Below, one piece after another: positions 1-7,676 of a stretch of DNA of 64,000 nt. Location of the stretch: the NCBI RefSeq assembly GCF_902506165.1, contig NZ_LR733817.1:1658255-1722254 (forward strand), given 5' to 3'. The notes under the pieces were generated by a model, which did not search any database, was not told the origin of the DNA, and worked only from the letters and a program-made list of their open reading frames with translations. The stretch is from Bosea sp. 29B (GTDB taxonomy: Bacteria > Pseudomonadota > Alphaproteobacteria > Rhizobiales > Beijerinckiaceae). Every line of letters starts with the position of its first letter. Within the stretch, counting starts at the first letter, position 1. A program made the translations under genes and the position numbers.

Positions 1-623
1 GCGTTGGGCAGGAGCTCGCGGAGCATCACCCGCAGATGCGAGGCGCCGAAGGAGCGCGCCGCCATGGCATAGTCCTGGTCGCGCAGGGACTTGATCTGCG
101 CCTCGACGATGCGCGCGACATTCATCCAGGAGGTCGCGGCGATCAGGAGGACCATCGAGGTCAGACCCGGCTTGACCAGCGCCGCCAGCGCCAGCAGCAG
201 GAAGATCGTCGGAAAGCACAGGATCGCGTCGACGAAGCGCATCAGCAGCGAGCCCACGGCGCCGCCGTGATAGCCGGCGATCATGCCGACACCGGTGCCG
301 ATGGCGATCGCGATCGCCATCGCGGTAAAGCCGATGCCGAGCGAGATGCGCCCGCCCATCATCAGGCGAGCCAGCATGTCGCGGCCGAGTTCGTCGGTGC
401 CGAGCAGATGCGCGCCCGCCAGCGGCGGCGCGAACCGGTTCATCACGTCGATATGGGTCTCGTCGAACGGCAGCAGAAACGGGCCGAGGAAGCAGGTAAG
501 CGCCAGGATGAGGATCACCGCCGAGCCCGCCATGGCGAGCCGGTGCCGCCGGAAGCGGCTCCAGCCGCTTTTCCGGGCAAGGCTTTCGGAATCGATCGGC
601 AACTGGAATACGTCTGCGCTCAT
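1..623 (-). CDS. DppC-type ABC transporter permease (3' end outside window)
   Basis: Inner-membrane permease of a peptide/opine/nickel-type ABC importer. The N-terminus (MSADVFQLPIDSES) is followed by a cytoplasmic basic stretch (FRRHRLAM), a first membrane segment (AGSAVILILALTCFLGPFLL), then the LLGTDELGRDMLARL motif characteristic of DppC/OppC subunits and further hydrophobic segments. About 207 codons are visible; the rest, including the EAA-loop end, lies beyond base 1. It starts 2 bp after the stop of the DppB-type gene, so the two are translationally coupled. The family is clear. The substrate is not, but the adjacent D-amino-acid-dehydrogenase-like gene suggests an amino-acid-derived compound. 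Confidence 0.9.
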   Translation of the reverse strand, partial: MSADVFQLPIDSESLARKSGWSRFRRHRLAMAGSAVILILALTCFLGPFLLPFDETHIDVMNRFAPPLAGAHLLGTDELGRDMLARLMMGGRISLGIGFTAMAIAIAIGTGVGMIAGYHGGAVGSLLMRFVDAILCFPTIFLLLALAALVKPGLTSMVLLIAATSWMNVARIVEAQIKSLRDQDYAMAARSFGASHLRVMLRELLPN

Positions 624-625
624 GG

Positions 626-1576
626 TCAGCCCAGCCTGATGCGTGGATCGGCGACCGCGTAGAGCATGTCGGCGATCAGCGAGCCGATCAGCACCATCAG
701 CGCCGACAGCATCAGGATGCCCATCACCACCGGATAGTCGCGGTACTCGATCGAATCGAGGAAGAGCCGGCCCATGCCCGGCCAGGTGAATACGGTCTCG
801 GTTACGAGCGCCCCGCCGAGCAGGGTCGGAAACTGCAGGCCGGCGAGCGTGATCAGCGGCAGCAAGGCATTACGCAGGGCATGACGGCGCAGCACCGCCT
901 GCTCCGGCAGGCCCTTGGCGCGGGCGGTGCGGATGTAATCCTGGCCGACCACGTCGAGCACGGCCGAGCGCGTAAAGCGCGCCCAGATCGCCGTCTCGAC
1001 CAGGGCCAGGACCAGGACCGGCGCGATCATATGGTGCAGCACGTCGGCGAGCGAGCCGTCGCCGATCGTCTGGCGGTTGCCGGCCGGCAGCCAGCCGAGC
1101 TCGACCGAAAAGAAATAGATCGCGATCAGGCCGAACCAGAAGGTCGGGATCGACAGGCCGATCATGGCGCCGACCGTCGCCGCCATGTCGAAGATCGAAT
1201 AGCGTCGGATCGCGCCGAGGATGCCGATGGCGCAGCCGAGCAGCATGGCGATCAAGGTCGAGGCCGCCATCAATTCGAAGGTCGCGCGCAGATGCGAGGC
1301 GATGACGCTCCAGACCGGGGCATTGTCGCGATAGGAGCGGCCCCAGTCGCCGGTCAGCATGCGCCGCAGCCAATCGAGATACTGCACCGGCAGCGGCCGA
1401 TCGAGACCGAGCTCGCGGCTGATCCGGTCGAGATCTTCCTGCGTCATCTGGGCCGATTGGGCGAATTGCGACATCGGCCCGCCGGGCGCCAGGTGCAGGA
1501 TGGCAAAGCCGATCGCCGAGACGATCGTGAGGAGGAGCAGCGACTGCCAGAGTCGCCTTGCGAGGAACGGCCCCAT
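626..1576 (-). CDS. DppB-type ABC transporter permease
   Basis: Inner-membrane partner of the DppC-type permease; 316 aa, the usual DppB/OppB length. It starts with the classic MGPFLARRLWQSLLLLTIVS amphipathic and first membrane segment, has the periplasmic PGGP motif (LAPGGPMSQF), and the EAA-like coupling helix is visible in the segment ending RTARAKGLPEQ. The C-terminus DPRIRLG is typical. It lies 9 bp downstream of the binding-protein gene and 2 bp upstream of the DppC-type gene, in one operon. ATPase genes (DppD/F) are not in the window and would be expected to the left. Confidence 0.93.
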   Translation of the reverse strand: MGPFLARRLWQSLLLLTIVSAIGFAILHLAPGGPMSQFAQSAQMTQEDLDRISRELGLDRPLPVQYLDWLRRMLTGDWGRSYRDNAPVWSVIASHLRATFELMAASTLIAMLLGCAIGILGAIRRYSIFDMAATVGAMIGLSIPTFWFGLIAIYFFSVELGWLPAGNRQTIGDGSLADVLHHMIAPVLVLALVETAIWARFTRSAVLDVVGQDYIRTARAKGLPEQAVLRRHALRNALLPLITLAGLQFPTLLGGALVTETVFTWPGMGRLFLDSIEYRDYPVVMGILMLSALMVLIGSLIADMLYAVADPRIRLG

Positions 1577-1585
1577 CTCAGCCGG

Positions 1586-3238
1586 TCACGCCGCCCAGTA
1601 CCAGCGCCGCATGTTCCAGCAGCTCGAGGAGCAGTTGATGTTCGGCGCAAAGCCCTGCAGACCTTCCTTGATGCCCTCGGCCAGCACGGTCTGGTAGATC
1701 GGCAAAAGGACGAGGTCGTCGCGGATGATACGCTGGATCTGGCCGTAGATTGTCTTGCGTTCCTGCGGGTCGAACTGGCTGGCGCCGGCGGCGAGCAATC
1801 GGTCCATCTCGGGATTGCTGTACTGGGAGGTGTTGAGCCCCGCGCCGGCCTTGGCCGGGATCGCGGTCGAGGCGAAGCGCGGCGTCACGTCGGGATCGTT
1901 GCCGATCATGAAGTTCGAGCCGACCATCACCGACTCGAACTTCGACTTCTGCCAGAAATCCCCCCAGATCACGGCGCCCGGCATGTTGTTGATGCGCAAG
2001 CTCGCGCCGATCGCGCGCCAATCCTGCATCAGCAATTGCTGCGACTGCTCGCGACCGGGATTGCCGACCGTGGTCGAGTTGGAGAATTCGAGGCGCATGC
2101 CATTCTTCTGGCGGATGCCGTCGGCGCCGTGCACCCAGCCGGCCGCGTCGAGGATGGCGTTGGCCCTGACCGGATCGTGGCGATGCGCCGGCAGGCCGTC
2201 GTCATAGGCCCAGGACTCGCGCGGCAGGAAGGATTCGGTCGGCACCGGCAGGCCGTAATAGAGCGCGTCGATCCGCGCCGCCTTGTTCATGGCGAGATAG
2301 AGCGCCTCGCGCACCGCCTTGTCGGCGAAGGGGCCGAATTCGAGATTGAGCGCGATATGCTCGATGAACGGCGTCGGCGAGCGCGAGATCCGTCGGCCGC
2401 GCAGACCCTGCGCCTCCTTGACGAAATGCGCCGCAATGCCGCCGATGCCGAGATAGTCGACCTGACCGGTGCGGAACTGCGTGTAGAGCACAGTCAGGTC
2501 CGGAATGTACTTGAAGACGATGCGCTCCAGATATGGGCCGTCGCCATGATAGGTGGTGCTGGCCCGCAGCAGCAGATGGTCGCCCGCGGCGCGCTCGCCC
2601 CAGCGGAATGGGCCGGTGCCGACCGGCGCCCCGTTGAACGGCGCCGTATTCGGGTCGGGCGCCTTCTCCAGGATGTGCCTGGGCACGATGAAGGTCAGCG
2701 CCAGGATCGAAAGATAGGGCGAATAGGCGCTCTCCATGCGCCAGTGGATCTCGTCGGGCGCGACCACCTTGATGTCGCGCACCAGACTGTGCCCGACCCG
2801 GTTACGCACGCGAAAGCCGGGCGTGTTGATCAGGTCGAACGTGTACTTGACGTCCTCGGCGGTGAACGGCGTGCCGTCATGCCATTTCGCGTCCCGCCGC
2901 AGCTTGATCTTCCAGCTCAGTCCGTCGGCCGAGAGGCCGCCATTGCCGATGCTAGGCACTTCGCTGGCGAGATCGGGCACGAGCCTGCCGTCGGGATCGA
3001 CGAACCAGAGCGGGCTGAAGAGCTGCCACCAGACGCCCTGGTCGACCTCGCTGCCCGGCATCAGCGGATTGAAGACCGTCGGCTCTTGCGAGAGGCCCGC
3101 GACGACCTGGCCCTTCGGCTGCTGCGGCGGACGCGGCTGCGCCTGCGCACCTCCTGCGACCAGCGCGGTAGCACCGAGGCCGAGCGCCAGCACCTCGCGC
3201 CGGCTCTGATATGTCCTGCGGTTGTCAGGGTCCGTCAT
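1586..3238 (-). CDS. ABC transporter substrate-binding protein, family 5 (peptide/opine type)
   Basis: Periplasmic binding protein of the importer; 550 aa, normal for extracellular solute-binding protein family 5. The N-terminus carries a twin-arginine signal (SRREVLALGLGATAL, arginines at residues 14-15) with an AQA cleavage site, so Tat export is likely. Family 5 blocks seen include WHDGTPFTAEDVKYTFD and GTGPFRW. A GGGGAG ribosome-binding site lies 6-11 bp before the ATG. The upstream neighbour is a D-amino-acid-dehydrogenase-like flavoprotein 64 bp away, probably in the same operon. Peptides, opines, D-amino-acid derivatives or glutathione are all possible ligands. Confidence 0.9.
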   Translation of the reverse strand: MTDPDNRRTYQSRREVLALGLGATALVAGGAQAQPRPPQQPKGQVVAGLSQEPTVFNPLMPGSEVDQGVWWQLFSPLWFVDPDGRLVPDLASEVPSIGNGGLSADGLSWKIKLRRDAKWHDGTPFTAEDVKYTFDLINTPGFRVRNRVGHSLVRDIKVVAPDEIHWRMESAYSPYLSILALTFIVPRHILEKAPDPNTAPFNGAPVGTGPFRWGERAAGDHLLLRASTTYHGDGPYLERIVFKYIPDLTVLYTQFRTGQVDYLGIGGIAAHFVKEAQGLRGRRISRSPTPFIEHIALNLEFGPFADKAVREALYLAMNKAARIDALYYGLPVPTESFLPRESWAYDDGLPAHRHDPVRANAILDAAGWVHGADGIRQKNGMRLEFSNSTTVGNPGREQSQQLLMQDWRAIGASLRINNMPGAVIWGDFWQKSKFESVMVGSNFMIGNDPDVTPRFASTAIPAKAGAGLNTSQYSNPEMDRLLAAGASQFDPQERKTIYGQIQRIIRDDLVLLPIYQTVLAEGIKEGLQGFAPNINCSSSCWNMRRWYWAA

Positions 3239-3302
3239 GTCGATCTCCCCTCATTGTGTCCGGGCTGTGTTCAGCCTCGGTCATGTCTGCTCGGCTGATG
3301 GT

Positions 3303-4439
3303 TCAGCCGGACCGTTCCAGGCTGCTTCGGGTCGGCGACAGCTCTGCGGCCGTGACACCGAGCTCGGTCATGACGGCCGGCAACGCGCGCCCGGCGAGCA
3401 GGGCCGCCGTCACCTCTCCCATCGCCGGCGAAGTCAGGATGCCGCAGCCGCCTTGCCCCACCAGCCAGAAGAAGCCCGGTTCCGACGGCCGCGCGCCGGC
3501 GACCGGTTCCGCATCGGCGACGAAGCTGCGCAGGCCGGCCCATTGGCTCAGCGGCCGGCCGATCCGGAAGCTGGTGTCCTGTTCGATATTATCGATCGCC
3601 TGCGCGACATCGAGATCGTCGGCATAGGCATCGCCCGGCGTGGTCGGCGTCGCATCGGCGAGGCTGCCCATCAGGCAGCCGGGCTCGGGCTTCACATACC
3701 AGCGGTAATCGACAGTGCTGACATGCGGCCAGGCGCGGGCGTCGTAGTCGGCCTGGTGCGCGAAGGTAAAAGCGGTGCGGCGCTTGGGCACGATACCGAG
3801 CGGGGCGACGCCGGCCATGCCGGCGATCTCGTCGGCCCAGGCGCCGGCGGCATTGACCAGCAGCGGCGCCTGCGCCGCGCCGCCGGGCCATGCTACCGTC
3901 CAGCCGGCTACGTCGCGACGGATGACCTCGACGCCCGCCTTCAGCACGATCGTCGCGCCGTTCGCCCTGGCGCCGCGCAGATAACCCTGCAGCAGCATGT
4001 CGACATCGATGTCCATGGCATCGGGCTCGTTGATACCAGCATGGACCCTCTCCGGCCGAAGCGCCGGAAAGAGCGCGAGCGCCGAAGGGCCGTCCAATCG
4101 TTCAGCCCTGGCGCCGACAGAGAGGATGCGCTCCTCCAGCCGCGCCAATCTGTCTTCCTTGCCGGCGGCGGCGACCGTCAGGCAGCCGCGCGGCGTCATG
4201 ATCGGATGGGCGCAGAAGCCGACCGGCGGCGCTTCGAGGAAAGCGCGGCTCGCCTGCGCCATGCGCCGCATAGTCGGAGCGGTGATCCCGACAGTGAACT
4301 GCGCGGCCGAGCGGCCCGAGCTGTGATAGCCGGCCTGCTCCTCGCGCTCGATCAGCGCGACCGATCCGTGCCGGGACAGGAAATAGGCCGCGGATGCTCC
4401 CGCGATCCCGCCGCCTACAATGATCACGTCGACCCGCAT
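3303..4439 (-). CDS. FAD-dependent D-amino-acid (D-arginine-like) dehydrogenase
   Basis: DAO-family flavoprotein expected to oxidise an amino group to an imino acid. The 378 aa starting MRVDVIIVGGGIAGAS contain the Rossmann dinucleotide motif at residues 6-14, followed by the GYHSSGRSAAQF block and WAGLRSFVAD near the C-terminus. As I recall it, Pseudomonas D-arginine dehydrogenase has very similar blocks. The substrate-side residues in the mobile loop differ (Gln and Ile where that enzyme has His and Tyr), so the true substrate may differ. The frame extends upstream of this ATG without family resemblance, so 4439 is preferred. First gene of the minus-strand operon with the binding protein and permeases; divergent from RidA. 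Confidence 0.85.
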   Translation of the reverse strand: MRVDVIIVGGGIAGASAAYFLSRHGSVALIEREEQAGYHSSGRSAAQFTVGITAPTMRRMAQASRAFLEAPPVGFCAHPIMTPRGCLTVAAAGKEDRLARLEERILSVGARAERLDGPSALALFPALRPERVHAGINEPDAMDIDVDMLLQGYLRGARANGATIVLKAGVEVIRRDVAGWTVAWPGGAAQAPLLVNAAGAWADEIAGMAGVAPLGIVPKRRTAFTFAHQADYDARAWPHVSTVDYRWYVKPEPGCLMGSLADATPTTPGDAYADDLDVAQAIDNIEQDTSFRIGRPLSQWAGLRSFVADAEPVAGARPSEPGFFWLVGQGGCGILTSPAMGEVTAALLAGRALPAVMTELGVTAAELSPTRSSLERSG

Positions 4440-4521
4440 CGTCCCCGCACCAGCTTTCCGGTCATCGGCCACCGGCAGCCACCCACCGGCAGGATCAACG
4501 ACAGCACCGCGCCGACCCGCA

Positions 4522-4625
4522 GTCGATTTCAATAATTGGGGGCCGGCACCTCAAAAGCTGGGTCGCTGGGCAGCACGCGGACGGGCCGAATTCCCTGAGC
4601 CCCGCCCCCAATTATTGAAATCGAC
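4522..4625. promoter_or_regulatory. 22-bp perfect inverted repeat around the divergent promoter
   Basis: The arms at 4522-4543 and 4604-4625 are exact reverse complements over 22 bp (core GATTTCAATAATTGGGGG), separated by 60 bp. Each arm holds a smaller palindrome, CAAT-A-ATTG (centres 4534 and 4613, 79 bp apart). It sits between the flavoprotein operon (minus, start 4439) and ridA (plus, start 4681). It is therefore a strong candidate for a paired operator of one regulator controlling both operons; no regulator gene is adjacent in the window. A terminator role is unlikely because neither neighbouring gene ends here. Confidence 0.6.
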
Positions 4626-4680
4626 ATCGCCGCCGCGTCGGGGCTTGCCTTGGCCCGAACAGATCAGCGGAGCAACACCC

Positions 4681-5094
4681 ATGAGCGGGACCGGTTTGCA
4701 AGCGCCGCGCCGGCGCAACATCTCATCCGGCAGCGCCTTCGAGGCGCAGTACAGCTACAGCCGCGCCGTCGTCGTCGGCGCGCATATAATGCTGTCGGGC
4801 ACGACCGGCTACGATTATGCGACGAGCACGCTGGCCGAGGGTGCGGCGGAGCAGACCCGCCAGCTCTTCCGCAACGCCGCGGCCGCCTTCGCCCAGGCCG
4901 GAGCAGGGCTCACCGATGTCGTCCGCGTGCGCATGTTCATCGCCCGCGCGGCCGATTACGAGGCGGTGATGGCCGTGTTCGCCGAGACCTTCAGGGAGGT
5001 GAAGCCGGCCTGCACCACGGTCGAGGCTGGCCTCTTCGATCCCGACATCCTGGTCGAGATGGACATGGACGCCATCGTCGATGTCGATGCTTAG
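4681..5094 (+). CDS. RidA/YjgF-family enamine/imine deaminase
   Basis: 137 aa, standard RidA length. RidA proteins hydrolyse reactive 2-aminoacrylate-like enamines and imines released by PLP and flavin enzymes. Recognisable features are ISSGSAFEAQYSYSRAV near the N-terminus, the DVVRVRMFI segment and the C-terminal ACTTVEAGLFDPDILVEMDMDAIV block. The canonical IRSRCE-type arginine is not obvious, so this is probably a Rid subfamily member tied to a specific pathway rather than the housekeeping protein. Its 3' end overlaps the next FAD oxidase gene by 14 bp. The context is an imine-generating oxidase beside an imine-removing enzyme. Confidence 0.88.
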   Translation: MSGTGLQAPRRRNISSGSAFEAQYSYSRAVVVGAHIMLSGTTGYDYATSTLAEGAAEQTRQLFRNAAAAFAQAGAGLTDVVRVRMFIARAADYEAVMAVFAETFREVKPACTTVEAGLFDPDILVEMDMDAIVDVDA

Positions 5095-6421
5095 CCTGCG
5101 CTCGCACGTTCCCGATGACGTCATCGCGGCTGCCGATTCCCTCCCTGGGCAGGCCGATGTCGTCGTCATCGGCGGCGGCATCATCGGTGCCGCCGCCGCT
5201 TTCCATCTCGCCGGCGCCGGGCTGAGCACGGTGCTGCTCGATGCCGACAAGGTCTCTTCGCAGCAATCCGGCCGGAACTGGGGTTTCGTCAGGACGCAGT
5301 ACCGCGATCCAATGGAGCTGCCGCTCGCCGTTGAGGCGCTCGCGTTGTGGCCGGACCTGGAGCGCGAGCTCGAGACCACCGTCGGCTGGCGCCGGACCGG
5401 CTGCGTCTTCGTCGCCGCGACGCAGAAGGAAATGGCCGCCTTCGCCGGCTGGCACGAGAAAACGCGCGATACCGCTCGCGATGCCCGGCTGCTCTCCGCC
5501 GGCGAGGTCACCGCTTTGCTGCCGTCGCTGGACGGCAGGGCGGAAGGCGCGCTCTACACCGCAACTGACGGGCAGGCCGAGCCGGTGCTGGCGACCTTGG
5601 CCTTCGCCCGGGCCGCGGCAAGGCGCGGCGTCCGCATCATCGAGGATTGCGGTGCACTCGCCATCGAAACCTCCGGCGGGGCTGTCAGCGGTGTTCAGAC
5701 CGAGCACGGCCTGATCCGCTGTGGCGCCGTGGTCTGCGCTGCCGGCGCCCAGAGCCACCGGCTCCTCGCCCCGCTCGGACTGTCGCTGCCGCAGCAGAGC
5801 GTGCGCAGCACCGTCTCCCTGACTGCGCCGCTGCCGCCGCTGAGCGAGGCCTGCTTCTGCGGTTTCGGCATCGGCCTGCGCCAACGGGCCGACGGCTCCT
5901 GCATCATTGCGGCCGATTCGACCTCCGATATCGACCTGTCCCTCGATTCCTTCCGGGCCGCCCGCTTCTTCCTGCCAGGGCTGCTGCGCCATGGCGGTGG
6001 CTTCTCGCTGCGACTGGGGCGTCCTTTCGTCGACGATCTCCACCAACGCCTGGCCGTGCCGGATCGTGAGTGCGCCATAGCGCGGCGCCCGCGCATCCTG
6101 CCCAACGCCACGCTCGCAGCGCAGACGGGAGCAACCGTCCGCGAGCTCTTCGCCGGAGCTGCCAGCCTCGAGATCGTCAAATCCTGGGCAGGCCGCATCG
6201 ACGTCCTGCCGGATGCGCTGCCGGTGCTCGATGCACCAGCCGAAATCGGTGGACTCATCGTCGCCACCGGCTTCTCCGGCCATGGCTTCGGGCTCGCTCC
6301 TACGGTTGGCCGACATGTCGCCGGGTTGGCCAGAGGCGAGACCCCGGCCGCGATCCTGGCGCCGCTCAGGCTGGACCGTTTCGTCCGCGGCACCTATTCG
6401 GCACCGCATGCCCCGCTCTGA
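5081..6421 (+). CDS. FAD-dependent oxidoreductase, DAO family
   Basis: 446 aa flavoprotein of the glycine oxidase/D-amino-acid dehydrogenase superfamily. A short N-terminal extension precedes the dinucleotide-binding motif VVVIGGGIIGAAAAFHLA (about residues 27-44). The SGRNWGFVRTQYRD block and the C-terminal GLIVATGFSGHGFGLAPTVG block are typical of this group. It is unrelated in detail to the flavoprotein at 3303-4439, so the locus carries two different amine oxidases on opposite strands. Translation probably begins at 5081 inside ridA; a second ATG is at 5087. Membrane association was not seen. The substrate is unknown. Confidence 0.87.
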   Translation: MSMLSLRSHVPDDVIAAADSLPGQADVVVIGGGIIGAAAAFHLAGAGLSTVLLDADKVSSQQSGRNWGFVRTQYRDPMELPLAVEALALWPDLERELETTVGWRRTGCVFVAATQKEMAAFAGWHEKTRDTARDARLLSAGEVTALLPSLDGRAEGALYTATDGQAEPVLATLAFARAAARRGVRIIEDCGALAIETSGGAVSGVQTEHGLIRCGAVVCAAGAQSHRLLAPLGLSLPQQSVRSTVSLTAPLPPLSEACFCGFGIGLRQRADGSCIIAADSTSDIDLSLDSFRAARFFLPGLLRHGGGFSLRLGRPFVDDLHQRLAVPDRECAIARRPRILPNATLAAQTGATVRELFAGAASLEIVKSWAGRIDVLPDALPVLDAPAEIGGLIVATGFSGHGFGLAPTVGRHVAGLARGETPAAILAPLRLDRFVRGTYSAPHAPL

Positions 6422-6464
6422 TGACGACGATGGCAGAGCGGAACGGGTTTCGAGAGGATCGAAG

Positions 6465-7610
6465 ATGACCCAGGGAACGGGCATGGACGCTGCCGCGCGC
6501 GAGCACATCCGCCGCTATTACGACGGCACGCTGCGGCCCGACGAGATGGTCGCGGCGATGTCGCAGGAGGCCGGCTGGTTTCCGTCGCGTGTGGTGCAGC
6601 GGGGGGCTACCGTCTCGTCGCTCCCCGATGCCGGCCGCGGGTTGCCGCCGCTGGAAATCCGCGATCACGGCCGAACCTTCGATTTCTACGATTATCTCTC
6701 GGTCAACCGCGTCGCTGGGCTGATGGTGCTCCAGGACGGCGCCGTCATCGAGGAGAGCTATTCGCTCGGCATCGGGCCGCAGACGCAGTGGAAGTCCTGC
6801 TCGCTGGCGAAATCGGTCACCGCCACGCTCTATGGCATCGCGCTGCGCGAGGGCGCGATCGAAAACCTCGACGATCCCGTGACACGCTACGTGCCGCTCG
6901 GCGGGCTCTATGCCGCGGTCTCGGTGCGCCAGCTCTTGCGCATGGCGACCGGGGTGCGCTGGAACGAGGATTATGCCGACCCGACCTCCGACCGGCGCCT
7001 GCTGATGGACACCCAGATGAACTGGGAGCCGGGCGGCATCGTCAGGCATATGGAGAGCCTGCCCGCCGAGACGCCGCCGGGCGGTTCCTGGAAGTACAAC
7101 ACCGGCGATTCCTATCTCGCCGGCCTGGTGCTGGAACATGCGACCGGCACCACTCTCGCCGATTACCTCTCGACGAAGGTCTGGTCGAAGATCGGCATGG
7201 AGGCCGACGCGTCGTGGTGGTGCGAGAGCCCCGGCGGCATGGGCATCGCCGGGAGCGGCCTGCATGCGACGCTGCGCGACTATGCCCGCTTCGGCCAGTT
7301 CGTCCTCGACCAGGGGCGGACCGGCTCGCAAGATTTGCTGCCAGAAGGCTGGCGGGACGAAGCCGGGGCGCCCTACCGGATCGGCGAGACGCTGATCCCC
7401 TATGGCTACATGTGGTGGATCCCCGTGCTCAACGATCCCGCCTTGAAGGGCACCTTCCAGGCCGAAGGCATCTACGGGCAGTTCATCCACATCAACCCGC
7501 GCAAGCGCCTGGTGGTCGTGGTGCTGAGCGCCCGCTCCAAGCCAGGCTACCGGCGTCGCCTGGAAATCAACGACGACGCCTTTTTCGTAGCCCTGGCGAA
7601 CAGTCTTTAG
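6465..7610 (+). CDS. Serine hydrolase, beta-lactamase class C/esterase family
   Basis: 381 aa. The SxxK nucleophile motif is SLAK at residues 113-116 (in WKSCSLAKSV). The YxN-like motif appears as WKYNTGDSYLAG, with Thr where many members have Asn. C-terminal MWWIP and GIYGQFIHINP blocks match EstB/6-aminohexanoate-dimer hydrolase relatives. No signal peptide is seen, so it is probably cytoplasmic and acts as an amidase or esterase rather than a beta-lactamase. A GAGAGGA ribosome-binding site at about 6451 supports ATG 6465. It follows the oxidase by 43 bp and is likely cotranscribed with it. Confidence 0.85.
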   Translation: MTQGTGMDAAAREHIRRYYDGTLRPDEMVAAMSQEAGWFPSRVVQRGATVSSLPDAGRGLPPLEIRDHGRTFDFYDYLSVNRVAGLMVLQDGAVIEESYSLGIGPQTQWKSCSLAKSVTATLYGIALREGAIENLDDPVTRYVPLGGLYAAVSVRQLLRMATGVRWNEDYADPTSDRRLLMDTQMNWEPGGIVRHMESLPAETPPGGSWKYNTGDSYLAGLVLEHATGTTLADYLSTKVWSKIGMEADASWWCESPGGMGIAGSGLHATLRDYARFGQFVLDQGRTGSQDLLPEGWRDEAGAPYRIGETLIPYGYMWWIPVLNDPALKGTFQAEGIYGQFIHINPRKRLVVVVLSARSKPGYRRRLEINDDAFFVALANSL

Positions 7611-7676
7611 GCTGGCAATGCTCCCGGCTCAAACCCGCTAGAGAGTTCCCTTCAGTGTCCGCGCCAGGCGCGCAGC

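Noticed and set aside
881..3298. Very long open frames opposite real genes (for example 881-3298 plus, 8295-9773 plus, 46437-48191 plus, 31309-32724 minus).
   Set aside because: Their translations are rich in Arg, Asp, Glu, Gln and His without motifs, and each lies antisense to a gene with clear family signatures. They are a by-product of high GC content.
6465..7610. Antibiotic-resistance class C beta-lactamase.
   Set aside because: No signal peptide, altered YxN motif, and a catabolic neighbourhood; it fits the esterase/amidase relatives.
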